From a bacterium (GTDB lineage Bacteria; Gemmatimonadota; Glassbacteria; GWA2-58-10): a stretch of 37,698 nucleotides of DNA. A model generated the notes under the pieces. The model was not told the DNA's origin, did not search any database, and worked only from the letters and a program-made list of their open reading frames with translations. Below are positions 23,787 to 32,090 of this stretch, piece after piece. Every line of letters starts with the position of its first letter. Positions within the stretch are counted from its first letter, which is position 1. The stretch is from NCBI GenBank assembly GCA_021372515.1, contig JAJFUG010000110.1:1-37698 (forward strand), given 5' to 3'. A program made the translations under genes and the position numbers.

Positions 23787-24253
23787 TGTCCCGGTTCAGG
23801 TTCATAGTTTTTCTGGTGCTGCTGTTTTTCATCCACCTCCTGTTCTACCAGTACCTGGCCAAGGGGAAAGTGTACCCGGACCTGTTCCTGGTGCTGGTGG
23901 TTTTCGCCGCCCTGCGCTGGGGCGCGGAGGCGGGCAGTCTCTCGGGCTTTCTCTGCGGCCTGGTGCAGGACTCGTTCAGCTATTCGTTCTTCGGGCTGCA
24001 CGCCCTGAGCAAGACCGTGATCGGGTTCGTGATCGGCAAAAGCCGCCAGGCTTTTTACGGCAACAATATCCTGGTGCAGTTCAGCATCATTTTTGCCTCT
24101 AAATTCATCCACGACCTGATTTTCTATTCCATCTACCTTTCCCGGCAGAGCGGCAGTTTCTGGACCCAGCTGTTTGTCAACACGTCGCTCAACGCCCTGT
24201 ACACCTGTGTTCTCGGGCTTCTGCTCTATCACATCCTGAACTTCAGATCGTAA
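23783..24253 (+). CDS. mreD: Rod shape-determining protein MreD
   Basis: Small polytopic inner-membrane protein of the elongasome, 156 aa, about five hydrophobic segments (FIVFLVLLFFIHLLFY; DLFLVLVVFAAL; GFLCGLVQDSFSYSFFGLHA, the most diagnostic stretch; a segment around 98-118; and LNALYTCVLGLLLYHIL). The first ATG overlaps the mreC stop; a second ATG follows directly, so the start may shift by one codon. Identification rests on the GLVQDSFS-type motif, size and position between mreC and mrdA. Confidence 0.9.
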   Translation: MMSRFRFIVFLVLLFFIHLLFYQYLAKGKVYPDLFLVLVVFAALRWGAEAGSLSGFLCGLVQDSFSYSFFGLHALSKTVIGFVIGKSRQAFYGNNILVQFSIIFASKFIHDLIFYSIYLSRQSGSFWTQLFVNTSLNALYTCVLGLLLYHILNFRS

Positions 24254-24309
24254 TTCAAGCGCGCAGAGAGATAGAGACGGTTAGCTGCGGCGGAGGCGGG
24301 CCAGTAAAG

Positions 24310-26250
24310 ATGTCAATCCGGAGCCTTCAGGATGAGAGTGTTTCCGACCGGCTGAGGAAAGCCCAGGTGGCGCAGATTTTCTTCGTGCTGCCGTTCCTGC
24401 TGCTCATCTCGGTGTTTTTCCGTTACCAGGTGCTGCACACCAGCGAGTACCAGCTGCACTCCGAGGAGAACCGCCTGCGCCGGATCGAGCTACCGCCGCC
24501 GCGCGGGCTGATCCTTGACCGCAACGGCGCGGTGCTGGCCGAGAACATCCCCTCCTACTCGCTGGAAATCTACCCCTTGCCGGTGGATTCGATGACGATC
24601 CTGCTGCACCGTCTGGCCCCGCTGCTGGACCTCGACCCGGAGCAGCAGGACCAGTTGGCCGAGGATTTCAGCCGTCACCGCAACACGCCGCTCAAGGTTT
24701 CGGGGAATATCGACCAGAAAACCCTGGCCGTGGTGGAGGAGCACCGCAACGAACTGCCCAATATCCACCTGCGCTCGGACATGAAACGCCACTATGTGCT
24801 GGGTGAGGCCGTGGCCCATGTCCTGGGCTACGTGGGCGAGATCAACGACCGCGAGATGGAGCAGGATCGCTACAAGGACTACAGCATGGGCAGCCTGATC
24901 GGCCGCAGCGGGATCGAGGCCCAGTACGAGCCGGCGCTGCACGGCCGCCAGGGGATCAAGTTCGTGGAGGTTGACGCCCGCGGGCGCGAGCTGGGTCCGT
25001 TCCAGGACCGCCCGCCGCTTTTGCCCGAGCCGGGCCGGGACCTGCAACTGACCATCGACAGCCGTCTGCAGCAGGCCATGGCCTCGATCATGGACACGGT
25101 GGCGATCGGGGCGATGGTGGCGATGGACCCTAACAGCGGCGAGATACTGGCCATGGTCAGCCGGCCCTCGTTCGACCCGAACAACCTCTCGGCCGGCATC
25201 TCGGGCCGCGAGCTGCGGCAGCTTTTGTTCCACCCGAACAAGCCGTTCCTCAACCGCACGATCCAGGGGGTCTACCCCCCCGGCTCGACTTTCAAGGTGT
25301 TCACCGCCATGGTCGGGGCGGAGCTGGGCTACATCCATCCGGATTACTCCGGCCTGGAGGCGGTTTGCCGGGGCGGACTGCAGTATGGGCGGCGCTTTTT
25401 CAAGTGCTGGGAGCCGAGGGGGCACGGACGGGTGAACATCTTTTCGGCCATCGTCCTGTCCTGCGACACCTTTTTCTACCAGCTCGGCATCAAGATCGGT
25501 CTGGACAAGTTCTGCGAGATAGGACGTCAGAGCGGCATCTTCGACAAGACCGGCATCGACCTGCCCAACGAGGAGCACGGGCTGATCCCGGACGAGAGCT
25601 GGTACAACCGCACCCACGGCAAGGGCAACTGGGGGCCGGGCAACGTGCTGAACCTCTCGATCGGCCAGGGCGAGATATCGATGACTCCGCTGGAGATAGC
25701 TTCGCTCTACGCGGCTGTCGCCACCGGGGGCAGGCGCTACCGTCCGCACCTGGTGCGGGGTGACATCCAGCAGTTCCGTCTGCCCGACCTGATGTTCCAG
25801 CGCGAGAACATCCGGATGCTGATGGATCCGCTCTCCGGGGTGATCAACGACGAGAGCCGGGGCACCGCCCGCGGCAGCCGTCTCTGGGGCCACGAGCTGC
25901 ACATGGGCGGCAAGACCGGCACGGCGCAGAACCCGCACGGCGAGGCCCACAGCCTGTTCGTGGGCATCTACCCGATGGAGGCCCCGGAAATAGTGGTCTC
26001 CATAGTGATCGAGTTCGGCGGGCACGGCTCGGCGGCGGCCCGGCTGGTGCGCGACCTGGTGCTGGAGTACATCCGGCTCAAGGAAATGGACAACCCGAAA
26101 GCCCTGGCCGCAACCGCACCGGCGACGTCCACCGCGCCCGAAACGCCGGCCGCGGCCTCCGGGCCGGACAAACCGTCCGCCGCCCCCGAAACAGTGGCTG
26201 CGCCCGCCGCCGCCACTGTCACGGACAGCCTCAACACAGGAACGCGATGA
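24310..26250 (+). CDS. mrdA: Penicillin-binding protein 2 (elongasome transpeptidase)
   Basis: Class B PBP that crosslinks peptidoglycan during cell elongation. It is 646 aa: an N-terminal membrane anchor (about 23-38), a pedestal/dimerisation domain beginning PPPRGLILDRNG (62-73), and the transpeptidase domain with SxxK in PPGSTFKV (Ser326, Lys329), SCDTFFYQ as the SxN-position motif, and GGKTGTAQ. A tail of about 45 residues rich in Ala/Pro/Thr (from about 598) is unusual and probably a disordered extracellular extension. rodA begins directly after the stop codon. Confidence 0.95.
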   Translation: MSIRSLQDESVSDRLRKAQVAQIFFVLPFLLLISVFFRYQVLHTSEYQLHSEENRLRRIELPPPRGLILDRNGAVLAENIPSYSLEIYPLPVDSMTILLHRLAPLLDLDPEQQDQLAEDFSRHRNTPLKVSGNIDQKTLAVVEEHRNELPNIHLRSDMKRHYVLGEAVAHVLGYVGEINDREMEQDRYKDYSMGSLIGRSGIEAQYEPALHGRQGIKFVEVDARGRELGPFQDRPPLLPEPGRDLQLTIDSRLQQAMASIMDTVAIGAMVAMDPNSGEILAMVSRPSFDPNNLSAGISGRELRQLLFHPNKPFLNRTIQGVYPPGSTFKVFTAMVGAELGYIHPDYSGLEAVCRGGLQYGRRFFKCWEPRGHGRVNIFSAIVLSCDTFFYQLGIKIGLDKFCEIGRQSGIFDKTGIDLPNEEHGLIPDESWYNRTHGKGNWGPGNVLNLSIGQGEISMTPLEIASLYAAVATGGRRYRPHLVRGDIQQFRLPDLMFQRENIRMLMDPLSGVINDESRGTARGSRLWGHELHMGGKTGTAQNPHGEAHSLFVGIYPMEAPEIVVSIVIEFGGHGSAAARLVRDLVLEYIRLKEMDNPKALAATAPATSTAPETPAAASGPDKPSAAPETVAAPAAATVTDSLNTGTR

Positions 26251-27489
26251 ATGGACTGGCTTAAGAAATACGACTGGTTTCTGCTGAGCCTGGTGCTGGC
26301 CCTGACCCTCTCCGGGATAGCGATGATCTACAGCGCCGACCAGATCCAGACCACCCGCCTTTCCGGTGTGCTGCACCACCGTCGCCAGCTGCTCTGGCTG
26401 GTGGCCTCGATAGTGGTGCTGCTTATAACCAGCACGGTGAACCTGCGCACCGTGGAGTCGCTCTCCTACCCGATCTACGCCCTGGTCAACATCGGGCTGG
26501 TCATTCTCCTGCTCACGGCCAGCGGTGTGGAGCGCTGGATCGACATCCCCGGCACCACGATCAAGATACAGCCCTCGGAAATGGCCAAGATGAGCGTGAT
26601 CCTGGCCCTGGCCGCTTATTTCGCCAACCGGAAGAAAAAGATCGAGGGCCTGAAGGACCTTATCGTGCCGATGATAATCATGGGCATCCCCGGGGTGCTC
26701 ACCCTGCTGCAGCCCGACCTGGGCACTGCCATCGTGTTTTTCTTCATCTATTTCGGCATGCTCTACTGGGCAGGCCTGCGACCGATCTACCTGTTCCTTC
26801 TGCTCAGCCCGGTGATCAGTTTCTTCCTCGCCCTGGTCAGCCTGCTGGGCCAGATGACCCTGCCGCTCTGGGGTGTGTTCTTCGTCATTCTGGTGGCCTT
26901 GGTGTTCTACAACCGGATATTCCTGATGGACGCGCTGATAATCCTGACCGCCAACCTGGCCACCGGCATCCTCACCTCGCCGCTCTGGAACAGCCTCAAG
27001 CCCTACCAGCAGAACCGTATCCTGGTGTTTTTCCAGCCCGAGCGCGACCCCCAGGGCACAGGCTGGCAGATCATCCAGAGCAAGGTCTCTATCGGCTCGG
27101 GCGGACTTCTGGGCAAGGGCTACCTGGAAGGGACCCAGAAAAACCTGGCCTTCCTGCCGGCCCAGCACACGGATTTCATCTTCCCGCTGGTGGGAGAGGA
27201 ATTCGGATTTATCGGCGTGGCCATAATTCTTGCGCTTTTTTTCCTGCTCGTGTACCGTATTGTCGAGCTGGCCCGGATAGCCGGCAGCAGCTACGCCAGC
27301 ATGGCGGCTTTCGGGATCGCCAGTTTCCTGTTCGGCCACATCATAATCAACGTGGGCATGACCGTAGGCCTGATGCCCATTACCGGCCTGCCGCTGCCGC
27401 TGTTCAGCTACGGCGGCTCGTTCCTGATGACCTGCTATCTGGCGGTGGGCCTGTTGCAGCGTATCTACCTCGACCGGAGCGGACTGTAA
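26251..27489 (+). CDS. rodA: Rod shape-determining peptidoglycan polymerase RodA (SEDS)
   Basis: SEDS-family glycosyltransferase that polymerises glycan strands with PBP2 in the inner membrane. It is 412 aa with about ten membrane helices. Motifs: IPGTTIKIQPSEMAKMSVIL, LLQPDLGTAIV, the extracellular loop with the conserved aspartate in ERDPQGTGWQIIQSK, FLPAQHTDFIFPLVGEEFGF, and the C-terminal GLPLPLFSYGGSFL. ATG 26251 abuts the mrdA stop, ensuring stoichiometric translation with PBP2. Confidence 0.95.
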   Translation: MDWLKKYDWFLLSLVLALTLSGIAMIYSADQIQTTRLSGVLHHRRQLLWLVASIVVLLITSTVNLRTVESLSYPIYALVNIGLVILLLTASGVERWIDIPGTTIKIQPSEMAKMSVILALAAYFANRKKKIEGLKDLIVPMIIMGIPGVLTLLQPDLGTAIVFFFIYFGMLYWAGLRPIYLFLLLSPVISFFLALVSLLGQMTLPLWGVFFVILVALVFYNRIFLMDALIILTANLATGILTSPLWNSLKPYQQNRILVFFQPERDPQGTGWQIIQSKVSIGSGGLLGKGYLEGTQKNLAFLPAQHTDFIFPLVGEEFGFIGVAIILALFFLLVYRIVELARIAGSSYASMAAFGIASFLFGHIIINVGMTVGLMPITGLPLPLFSYGGSFLMTCYLAVGLLQRIYLDRSGL

Positions 27490-28472
27490 TGGAATCGCAG
27501 CCCACAGCCGCGGGCGGCGTGGATGTCTCGGTGCTCGTGCCGGTCTACAACGAGTCCGGGTCGCTGGCGGAGCTGCACGCGCGCCTGAGTGCGGTGCTGG
27601 AGGCCACGGGACGCTCGTTCGAGATTCTGTTCGTGGATGACGGGAGCACGGACGGCTCGGTGGCTATACTCGAAAAGTTAAGCCGTGCCGACCGCCGGGT
27701 GCGTCTGGTGCGGTTCCGCCGCAATTTCGGCAAGAGCGCGGCCCTGGAGGCCGGGTTCTCGCGCGTGCGCGGGGATCTGGTGTTCACCATGGACGCCGAC
27801 CTGCAGGATGACCCGGATGAGATCCCCGCTTTCATCGCCAAGCTGGAGGAGGGCTTTGACCTGGTCTCGGGCTGGAAAGCCAAGCGCCACGACCCCCTGA
27901 GCAAGACCCTGCCCTCCAAGCTGTTCAACCGCGTGACCTCGCTGGTTAGCGGCCTGCGCCTGCACGATTTCAACTGCGGGTTCAAGCTCTACCGCGCCGA
28001 GGTGGTCCGCTCGCTGAGGGTTTACGGCGAGCTGCACCGCTACCTTCCCGCCCTGGCGCATTTCCAGGGCTGGCGCGTCACCGAGATCCCGGTGCGGCAT
28101 CACGCCCGCCGCCACGGGGTGAGCAAGTTCGGCTCCAGCCGCCTGGTCAAGGGCTACCTGGACCTGATGACCGTGGTGTTCCTGAACCGCTACACCCGGC
28201 GGCCGCTGCACTTTTTCGGCACCCTTGGCTCCATTTTCTGCGCGGCCGGGTTCGGGATCGGCTGCTACTTTGTCTGGTACTGGCTGCTCAACCACAACAT
28301 CGGGGGACGGGTGCCGCTGCTGCTGTTCGCCGTGTTCCTGATGCTGAGCGGAATCCAGCTCATCTCCACAGGCCTGATCGGCGAGATGCTGGCCGCGCGC
28401 AGCGACCGCGGCGAGCCCGCCTACCGTCTGGCCGGCGACAGTGACAACGAGAGCGACCGGATTTCAGACTGA
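27489..28472 (+). CDS. GT2 glycosyltransferase with C-terminal membrane helices (DPM1/GtrB/ArnC-like)
   Basis: Probable polyprenyl-phosphate sugar transferase, 327 aa. The GT-A domain shows VPVYNESGSL, the nucleotide-binding FVDDGSTDGS (48-57) and the DxD-type FTMDADLQDDPDEIP, followed by NCGFKLYR. Two hydrophobic helices follow (about 243-268 and 280-305), as in ArnC/GtrB/YfdH proteins that load sugars onto undecaprenyl phosphate. Its ATG overlaps the rodA stop (TAATG), so it is translationally coupled to the elongasome operon. The sugar is unknown. A link to wall modification is inferred from location only. Confidence 0.85.
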   Translation: MESQPTAAGGVDVSVLVPVYNESGSLAELHARLSAVLEATGRSFEILFVDDGSTDGSVAILEKLSRADRRVRLVRFRRNFGKSAALEAGFSRVRGDLVFTMDADLQDDPDEIPAFIAKLEEGFDLVSGWKAKRHDPLSKTLPSKLFNRVTSLVSGLRLHDFNCGFKLYRAEVVRSLRVYGELHRYLPALAHFQGWRVTEIPVRHHARRHGVSKFGSSRLVKGYLDLMTVVFLNRYTRRPLHFFGTLGSIFCAAGFGIGCYFVWYWLLNHNIGGRVPLLLFAVFLMLSGIQLISTGLIGEMLAARSDRGEPAYRLAGDSDNESDRISD

Positions 28473-28538
28473 CAGCCCGCACTTTGCAACTCGTTTGCCT
28501 TTCTTGCGTTAAACAAGCACCAAGCCTGAAATAAATGA

Positions 28539-28564
28539 CTGCCGTGCGGCAGCCCTGCCGTTTT
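28539..28564 (+). terminator. Possible terminator of the mre/mrd operon
   Basis: CTGCCG (28539-28544), CGGCAG (28547-28552) and CTGCCG (28555-28560) form alternative short hairpins; the second, CGGC-agccct-GCCG, runs into TTTT. The stem is short, so efficiency is uncertain. Confidence 0.4.
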
Positions 28565-28648
28565 CAGTCAGGTGTCCTCCCCGCCCGGCTATTTCTGTCG
28601 AGAACTTCCGCCTCATCCTGTCCCGAACGCCGACCACCGGAGGCCACC

Positions 28649-29572
28649 ATGCGCAGCAGTGTCAGCCGTCGGAGTTTCGTCCGCCAATCGCTCGCTTTCA
28701 GCGGGGCCTCGCTGGCCGCCGCAGGGCTGAGCCTGGAGCACACGGCCCTGCAGGCGGCCCAGGCCGCCGCGCCGGCCGCGGACAGCCCAAGGGTGACCGG
28801 CCTGCAGAAAGGCCGTCTGGGCAAGCTGGAAATCTCGCGTCTGCTCTGTGGAGGGAACCTGTTCAGTGGGTTCGCCCACAGCCGCGACCTGGTCTATGTC
28901 TCGGGACTGCTCAAGAACTATTTCACCCCCGAAAAGATCATGGACACGCTGCAGGTCGCCGAGGAGAACGGGATCAACGCCGCGGTGCTGCGCTGCGACG
29001 AGCAGATCGGCTCGGTGCTCGAGCGTTACCGCAAGGAGCGCGGCGGCAGGATACAGTGGATCGCCCAGACCTACCCCAAGCTGGACAACCTCTACGAGAA
29101 CGTGCAGTACGCCATCGACCACGGCGCGGTGGCGGCTTTCCCACAGGGCGGGGTAGGCGACACATTTGTCACCGGCGGGCATGTGGATGAGCTGGGCAAG
29201 GTGCTCGAATTCATGAAGAAAAACGGCCTGGTAGCCGGGATCGGCTCGCACATGCTGGCCGTGACCGCCGCCGCCGAAAAGCACGGCCTCAACCCGGATT
29301 TCTATTTCAAGACCATCAACACCGCAGGCTACGAGACCCAGCCGCCGGCCGAGGTGGCGGCTTTCTTCCGCGAGATCGACAAGCCCTGGATCGCGTTCAA
29401 GGTGCTGGGCGCGGGCGCGGTGCTGCCGCAGGACGGGTTCAAGATGGCTTTCAGCCAGGGGGCCGATTTCATCAACGTGGGGATGTTCGATTTCCAGGTG
29501 AAAGAGGATATCGTGGCTGTGCGCGACCTTCTGGCGGGCAACCTCGACCGTCAGCGGCCCTGGTGCTCCTGA
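28649..29572 (+). CDS. Tat-exported protein with aldo/keto-reductase-like TIM-barrel features
   Basis: Function not recognised. The 307-aa product has a twin-arginine signal SRRSFVRQS followed by an Ala/Leu-rich stretch and cleavage near QAAQAAA. The mature part starts GRLGKLEISRLLCGGN, which resembles the first strand of aldo/keto-reductase folds, and continues with repeated beta/alpha units (INAAVLRCDEQIG, IQWIAQTYPKLD, AAFPQGGVGD, GLVAGIGSHM, WIAFKVLGAGAVLPQ). An intact AKR Asp-Tyr-Lys-His set is not obvious. Start ATG 28649 has GGAGG 7 nt upstream; a longer reading would put the Tat motif inside the protein. It is monocistronic, convergent with the sorting-tail gene. It could be a sugar-isomerase-like or AKR-like periplasmic enzyme. 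Confidence 0.7.
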   Translation: MRSSVSRRSFVRQSLAFSGASLAAAGLSLEHTALQAAQAAAPAADSPRVTGLQKGRLGKLEISRLLCGGNLFSGFAHSRDLVYVSGLLKNYFTPEKIMDTLQVAEENGINAAVLRCDEQIGSVLERYRKERGGRIQWIAQTYPKLDNLYENVQYAIDHGAVAAFPQGGVGDTFVTGGHVDELGKVLEFMKKNGLVAGIGSHMLAVTAAAEKHGLNPDFYFKTINTAGYETQPPAEVAAFFREIDKPWIAFKVLGAGAVLPQDGFKMAFSQGADFINVGMFDFQVKEDIVAVRDLLAGNLDRQRPWCS

Positions 29573-29700
29573 GACGGGTTGGGGTTCCGTCTGTCATTCA
29601 CAGAGACACGGCGCGCCGCGGCTGAATCTGAACGTTTTGCTAAGGGAGCGTTCACAGCAGGTGAACGGCGGGTTAACATTCCCGGTCGTAAAACGCAATG

Positions 29701-29730
29701 TAAAAGGGGCACGGAAATTCCGTGCCCCTT
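29701..29730 (-). terminator. Terminator between convergent genes at 29572 and 29772
   Basis: AAGGGGCACGGAA (29704-29716)/TTCCGTGCCCCTT (29718-29730), about 12 usable base pairs. On the minus strand the stem is followed by TTTTA. It resembles the terminator at 12289 (same AAGGGGC/GCCCCTT base) and probably serves the minus-strand gene, perhaps both. Confidence 0.7.
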
Positions 29731-29771
29731 CTCTTACGCACTATGCCTTACCGTTGTTCTTCCACCCACCT

Positions 29772-30353
29772 CTACTTCAAAACCACCATCTTGCGCGTGG
29801 CGCGGTACTCGCCGGCCTGGATACGGTAGAAATACACACCGCTCGAAACGCGCCGCCCGCCCTCATCCGTGCCGTCCCAGTTCACGCTGTACTGGCCCGG
29901 ACCCTTGGTCTCGCGCACCAAGGTGCGCACCACCTGCCCGCGCAGGTTGTACACGCTTAGCTCCACCATCACCTGGGGCGAACTCTCCGGGATATTGTAG
30001 CTGATCGTGGTGGAGGGATTGAACGGGTTCGGCGAGTTCTGCGCCAGCCCGAACGCCTTGGGCAACTGGGCGCCGCTGCTGCTGAGGCCCAGGTCGGCGT
30101 AGGCCTGGTCCAGCATCTGCTGGGCCATGCCGCCGCCCTCGGCGCTCACGCCGTCGAGAGTCTTCAGGTCGGCGTTGCGCGGGGTGTGCAACACCGAGCC
30201 GTCTGGAAACATTAGGTCTATCTTGTCGCCGTTGGCCCGGATGCTGTAGCCCTGGGCCGAATTTTCCTGGTTCTGTGCGGCTTTGGCCTGCACCGCCGAA
30301 AGGCCCAAAAACAGAGCCACAGCCAGGAGAGCCAGACTTCTCAGTATTCTCAC
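29772..30353 (-). CDS. Secreted protein with FlgD/Por-type C-terminal sorting-like domain
   Basis: A 193-aa secreted protein: Sec signal LALLAVALFLGLSAVQA, a short unrecognised N-terminal region (about 26-100), then NSPNPFNPSTTISYNIPE and a FlgD-Ig-like beta-sandwich ending GVYFYRIQAGEYRATRKMVVLK. This tail is the kind found at the C-terminus of many FCB-group secreted proteins and is related to type IX sorting domains. The start is GTG 30353, with GGGAGG about 5 nt upstream. Here nearly the whole mature protein is the tail. It may be anchored or secreted through a Por-like system, which is not in this window. Confidence 0.8.
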   Translation of the reverse strand: MRILRSLALLAVALFLGLSAVQAKAAQNQENSAQGYSIRANGDKIDLMFPDGSVLHTPRNADLKTLDGVSAEGGGMAQQMLDQAYADLGLSSSGAQLPKAFGLAQNSPNPFNPSTTISYNIPESSPQVMVELSVYNLRGQVVRTLVRETKGPGQYSVNWDGTDEGGRRVSSGVYFYRIQAGEYRATRKMVVLK

Positions 30354-30554
30354 GGGGGCCTCCCTTTGCCAGCGTTAACGACGGAAACGTTTTCTATCCT
30401 GTTGATAGCAAATTACATACCAGATCAGGATTGTTTTCCGGTCATCACGCTGGCGCGCCTGCCAGCTCTGGCTCCGCGGCGATTCAGGCCCTCCGTTCAT
30501 AGATTTTTTTTGTTAACCGAACGCCTTTTTTGCTGCAAAGTGGTACCATATGAG

Positions 30555-32090
30555 TCACTGTTTCTCCGGGAAATCGGAGTCGCCGAACACCTCCGCGCTG
30601 AAAATCTCCAGCTTGGTCCCCTCCTGCTTCCAGGCATCCGGCGGCAGGCCAGCCTTGCGGCAGGTCTGGGCCAGGAAAGTGGCGCGGTCCCAGCCGAACT
30701 CGACCGGCACCTGCGGCAGGAGCAGCCCCTGATAGCCCCCGCGCCGCACAATCAGGCCGTCCCGCCCCACCTGCACCTCGTTCGGGTCGGTCAGGGGACG
30801 GATCGGGCTGAGGACGGAGATTTCGTAGTCCAGCTCCGGCAGCTCGTCCTTGGTCACAGCCGAGAAACGCGGGTCGTGCAGGGCTGCCGCCTCGGCCATC
30901 TCGCGCACAGTCTCCACCAGCGGCTTGACCGCGATAATATAGCCGATGCAGCCGCGCAGCTCACCGTGCTTTTTCAGGGTGACAAACGCCCCCCGTTTCT
31001 CGCCCAGGACCGGCGTAATTGCCTGGCAATCCGGCTTTTGCCCCCCGGCCACGCAGTACCGGACAGTTTGATGCGCCAGATTGAGCAGGTATTTTTTCTC
31101 TTTGTCGTCGAGGCCCATTTTTTCCCCGGAGGTTTTAGTTTTCTCGGTCTGAGCGGCCAGTGTGTCGTCCTGACTGTACAGCCTTGCGGCAAGGTAGCCC
31201 ACTACGCGGTCGCGGTCACCGGTGGCGTCCCCGGAATTGGCGCTGGTCAGCACCTGGGAGCGGTCGGCCCCCAGGGCGCGGGCGGCCTGCATCACCGCGG
31301 CTATCGGCCCGCCGCCGCAGGCCTCGGCCTCGCCCGCGGCCAGCTCGCGCAGAAGACCCTCCGGGTCGAACCGCTCCACGCAGTCCGCGGTGCGGCTGTC
31401 GATGCTCCGGGCCTGCTGATCGGTGTGGAAATGGGACAAATCACTACTCGCCACCAGGAGCACGTCCTTGCGGTTACCGACTGCCTTGGCCAGGGCCGCC
31501 CCCAGGGCCTTGCAATGCTCGGGACGCTGCGAGCCCATGACCACCGGGACCAGACGGAACTTGCCCAGCACGGTCTGCAGGAAAGGAAGCTGCACCTCCA
31601 GGGAGTGCTCGCCCATCCGGCCGGAGTTGTAGTGGCCCTCACGGCCGCAGTGCACCGAGGGCGCACCCGCTGCGACCAGACGGTCGGCCAGGGCGGTGTC
31701 TATCGGCGCCACCCCCAGCGGAGTGCTGTAGGCTCCCCGGCAGAGCACCGAGCTGAACTCGAAATACTCCTGGTGCGAGGGTGAGACCACAATCACCGTG
31801 GCGTAGTCGAAGCCCTCAAGCTGACGGTAGGCGGCGGCGGCCACCAGGCCGGAGTAGACATACCCGGCGTGCGGGCAGACAACGGCCAGGGGGCGCACCC
31901 GCGGCATGGCGGGCCGCGAGTGAGCCAGGAGCTGCTCCAGCATGCCGGCCAGCTCGGAGGAATCAGCCGGGTAGAACGCGCCCGTCACCGCCGGGGGACG
32001 GACCTCCCCCTGGGCGGAAGGCGGGGCGGCGGAGCAGGCCGCGGCCCCCAGCCACAGTGTGAGCGTGCACCAAAGAAACATCTTTTTCAT
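30555..32090 (-). CDS. MEMO-AMMECR1 fusion protein with signal peptide (AmmeMemoRadiSam B+A)
   Basis: 511 aa combining two partners of the AmmeMemoRadiSam system, whose reaction is unknown. Residues 1-19 look like a Sec signal, possibly lipidated at Cys19 (WLGAAAC; the -3 residue is not ideal). Residues about 30-308 are a MEMO domain (class III extradiol-dioxygenase-like fold) with the metal/active-site equivalents His74 in CPHAGYVYSG, His106 in SPSHQEYF, His220 in SSDLSHFH and Cys258 in EACGGGP. After a linker (about 309-327), residues 328-500 are an AMMECR1 domain with its signature GELRGCIGYI (376-385). The start ATG overlaps the stop of the radical SAM gene by 4 bp, so the two are coupled. 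Confidence 0.9.
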   Translation of the reverse strand: MKKMFLWCTLTLWLGAAACSAAPPSAQGEVRPPAVTGAFYPADSSELAGMLEQLLAHSRPAMPRVRPLAVVCPHAGYVYSGLVAAAAYRQLEGFDYATVIVVSPSHQEYFEFSSVLCRGAYSTPLGVAPIDTALADRLVAAGAPSVHCGREGHYNSGRMGEHSLEVQLPFLQTVLGKFRLVPVVMGSQRPEHCKALGAALAKAVGNRKDVLLVASSDLSHFHTDQQARSIDSRTADCVERFDPEGLLRELAAGEAEACGGGPIAAVMQAARALGADRSQVLTSANSGDATGDRDRVVGYLAARLYSQDDTLAAQTEKTKTSGEKMGLDDKEKKYLLNLAHQTVRYCVAGGQKPDCQAITPVLGEKRGAFVTLKKHGELRGCIGYIIAVKPLVETVREMAEAAALHDPRFSAVTKDELPELDYEISVLSPIRPLTDPNEVQVGRDGLIVRRGGYQGLLLPQVPVEFGWDRATFLAQTCRKAGLPPDAWKQEGTKLEIFSAEVFGDSDFPEKQ

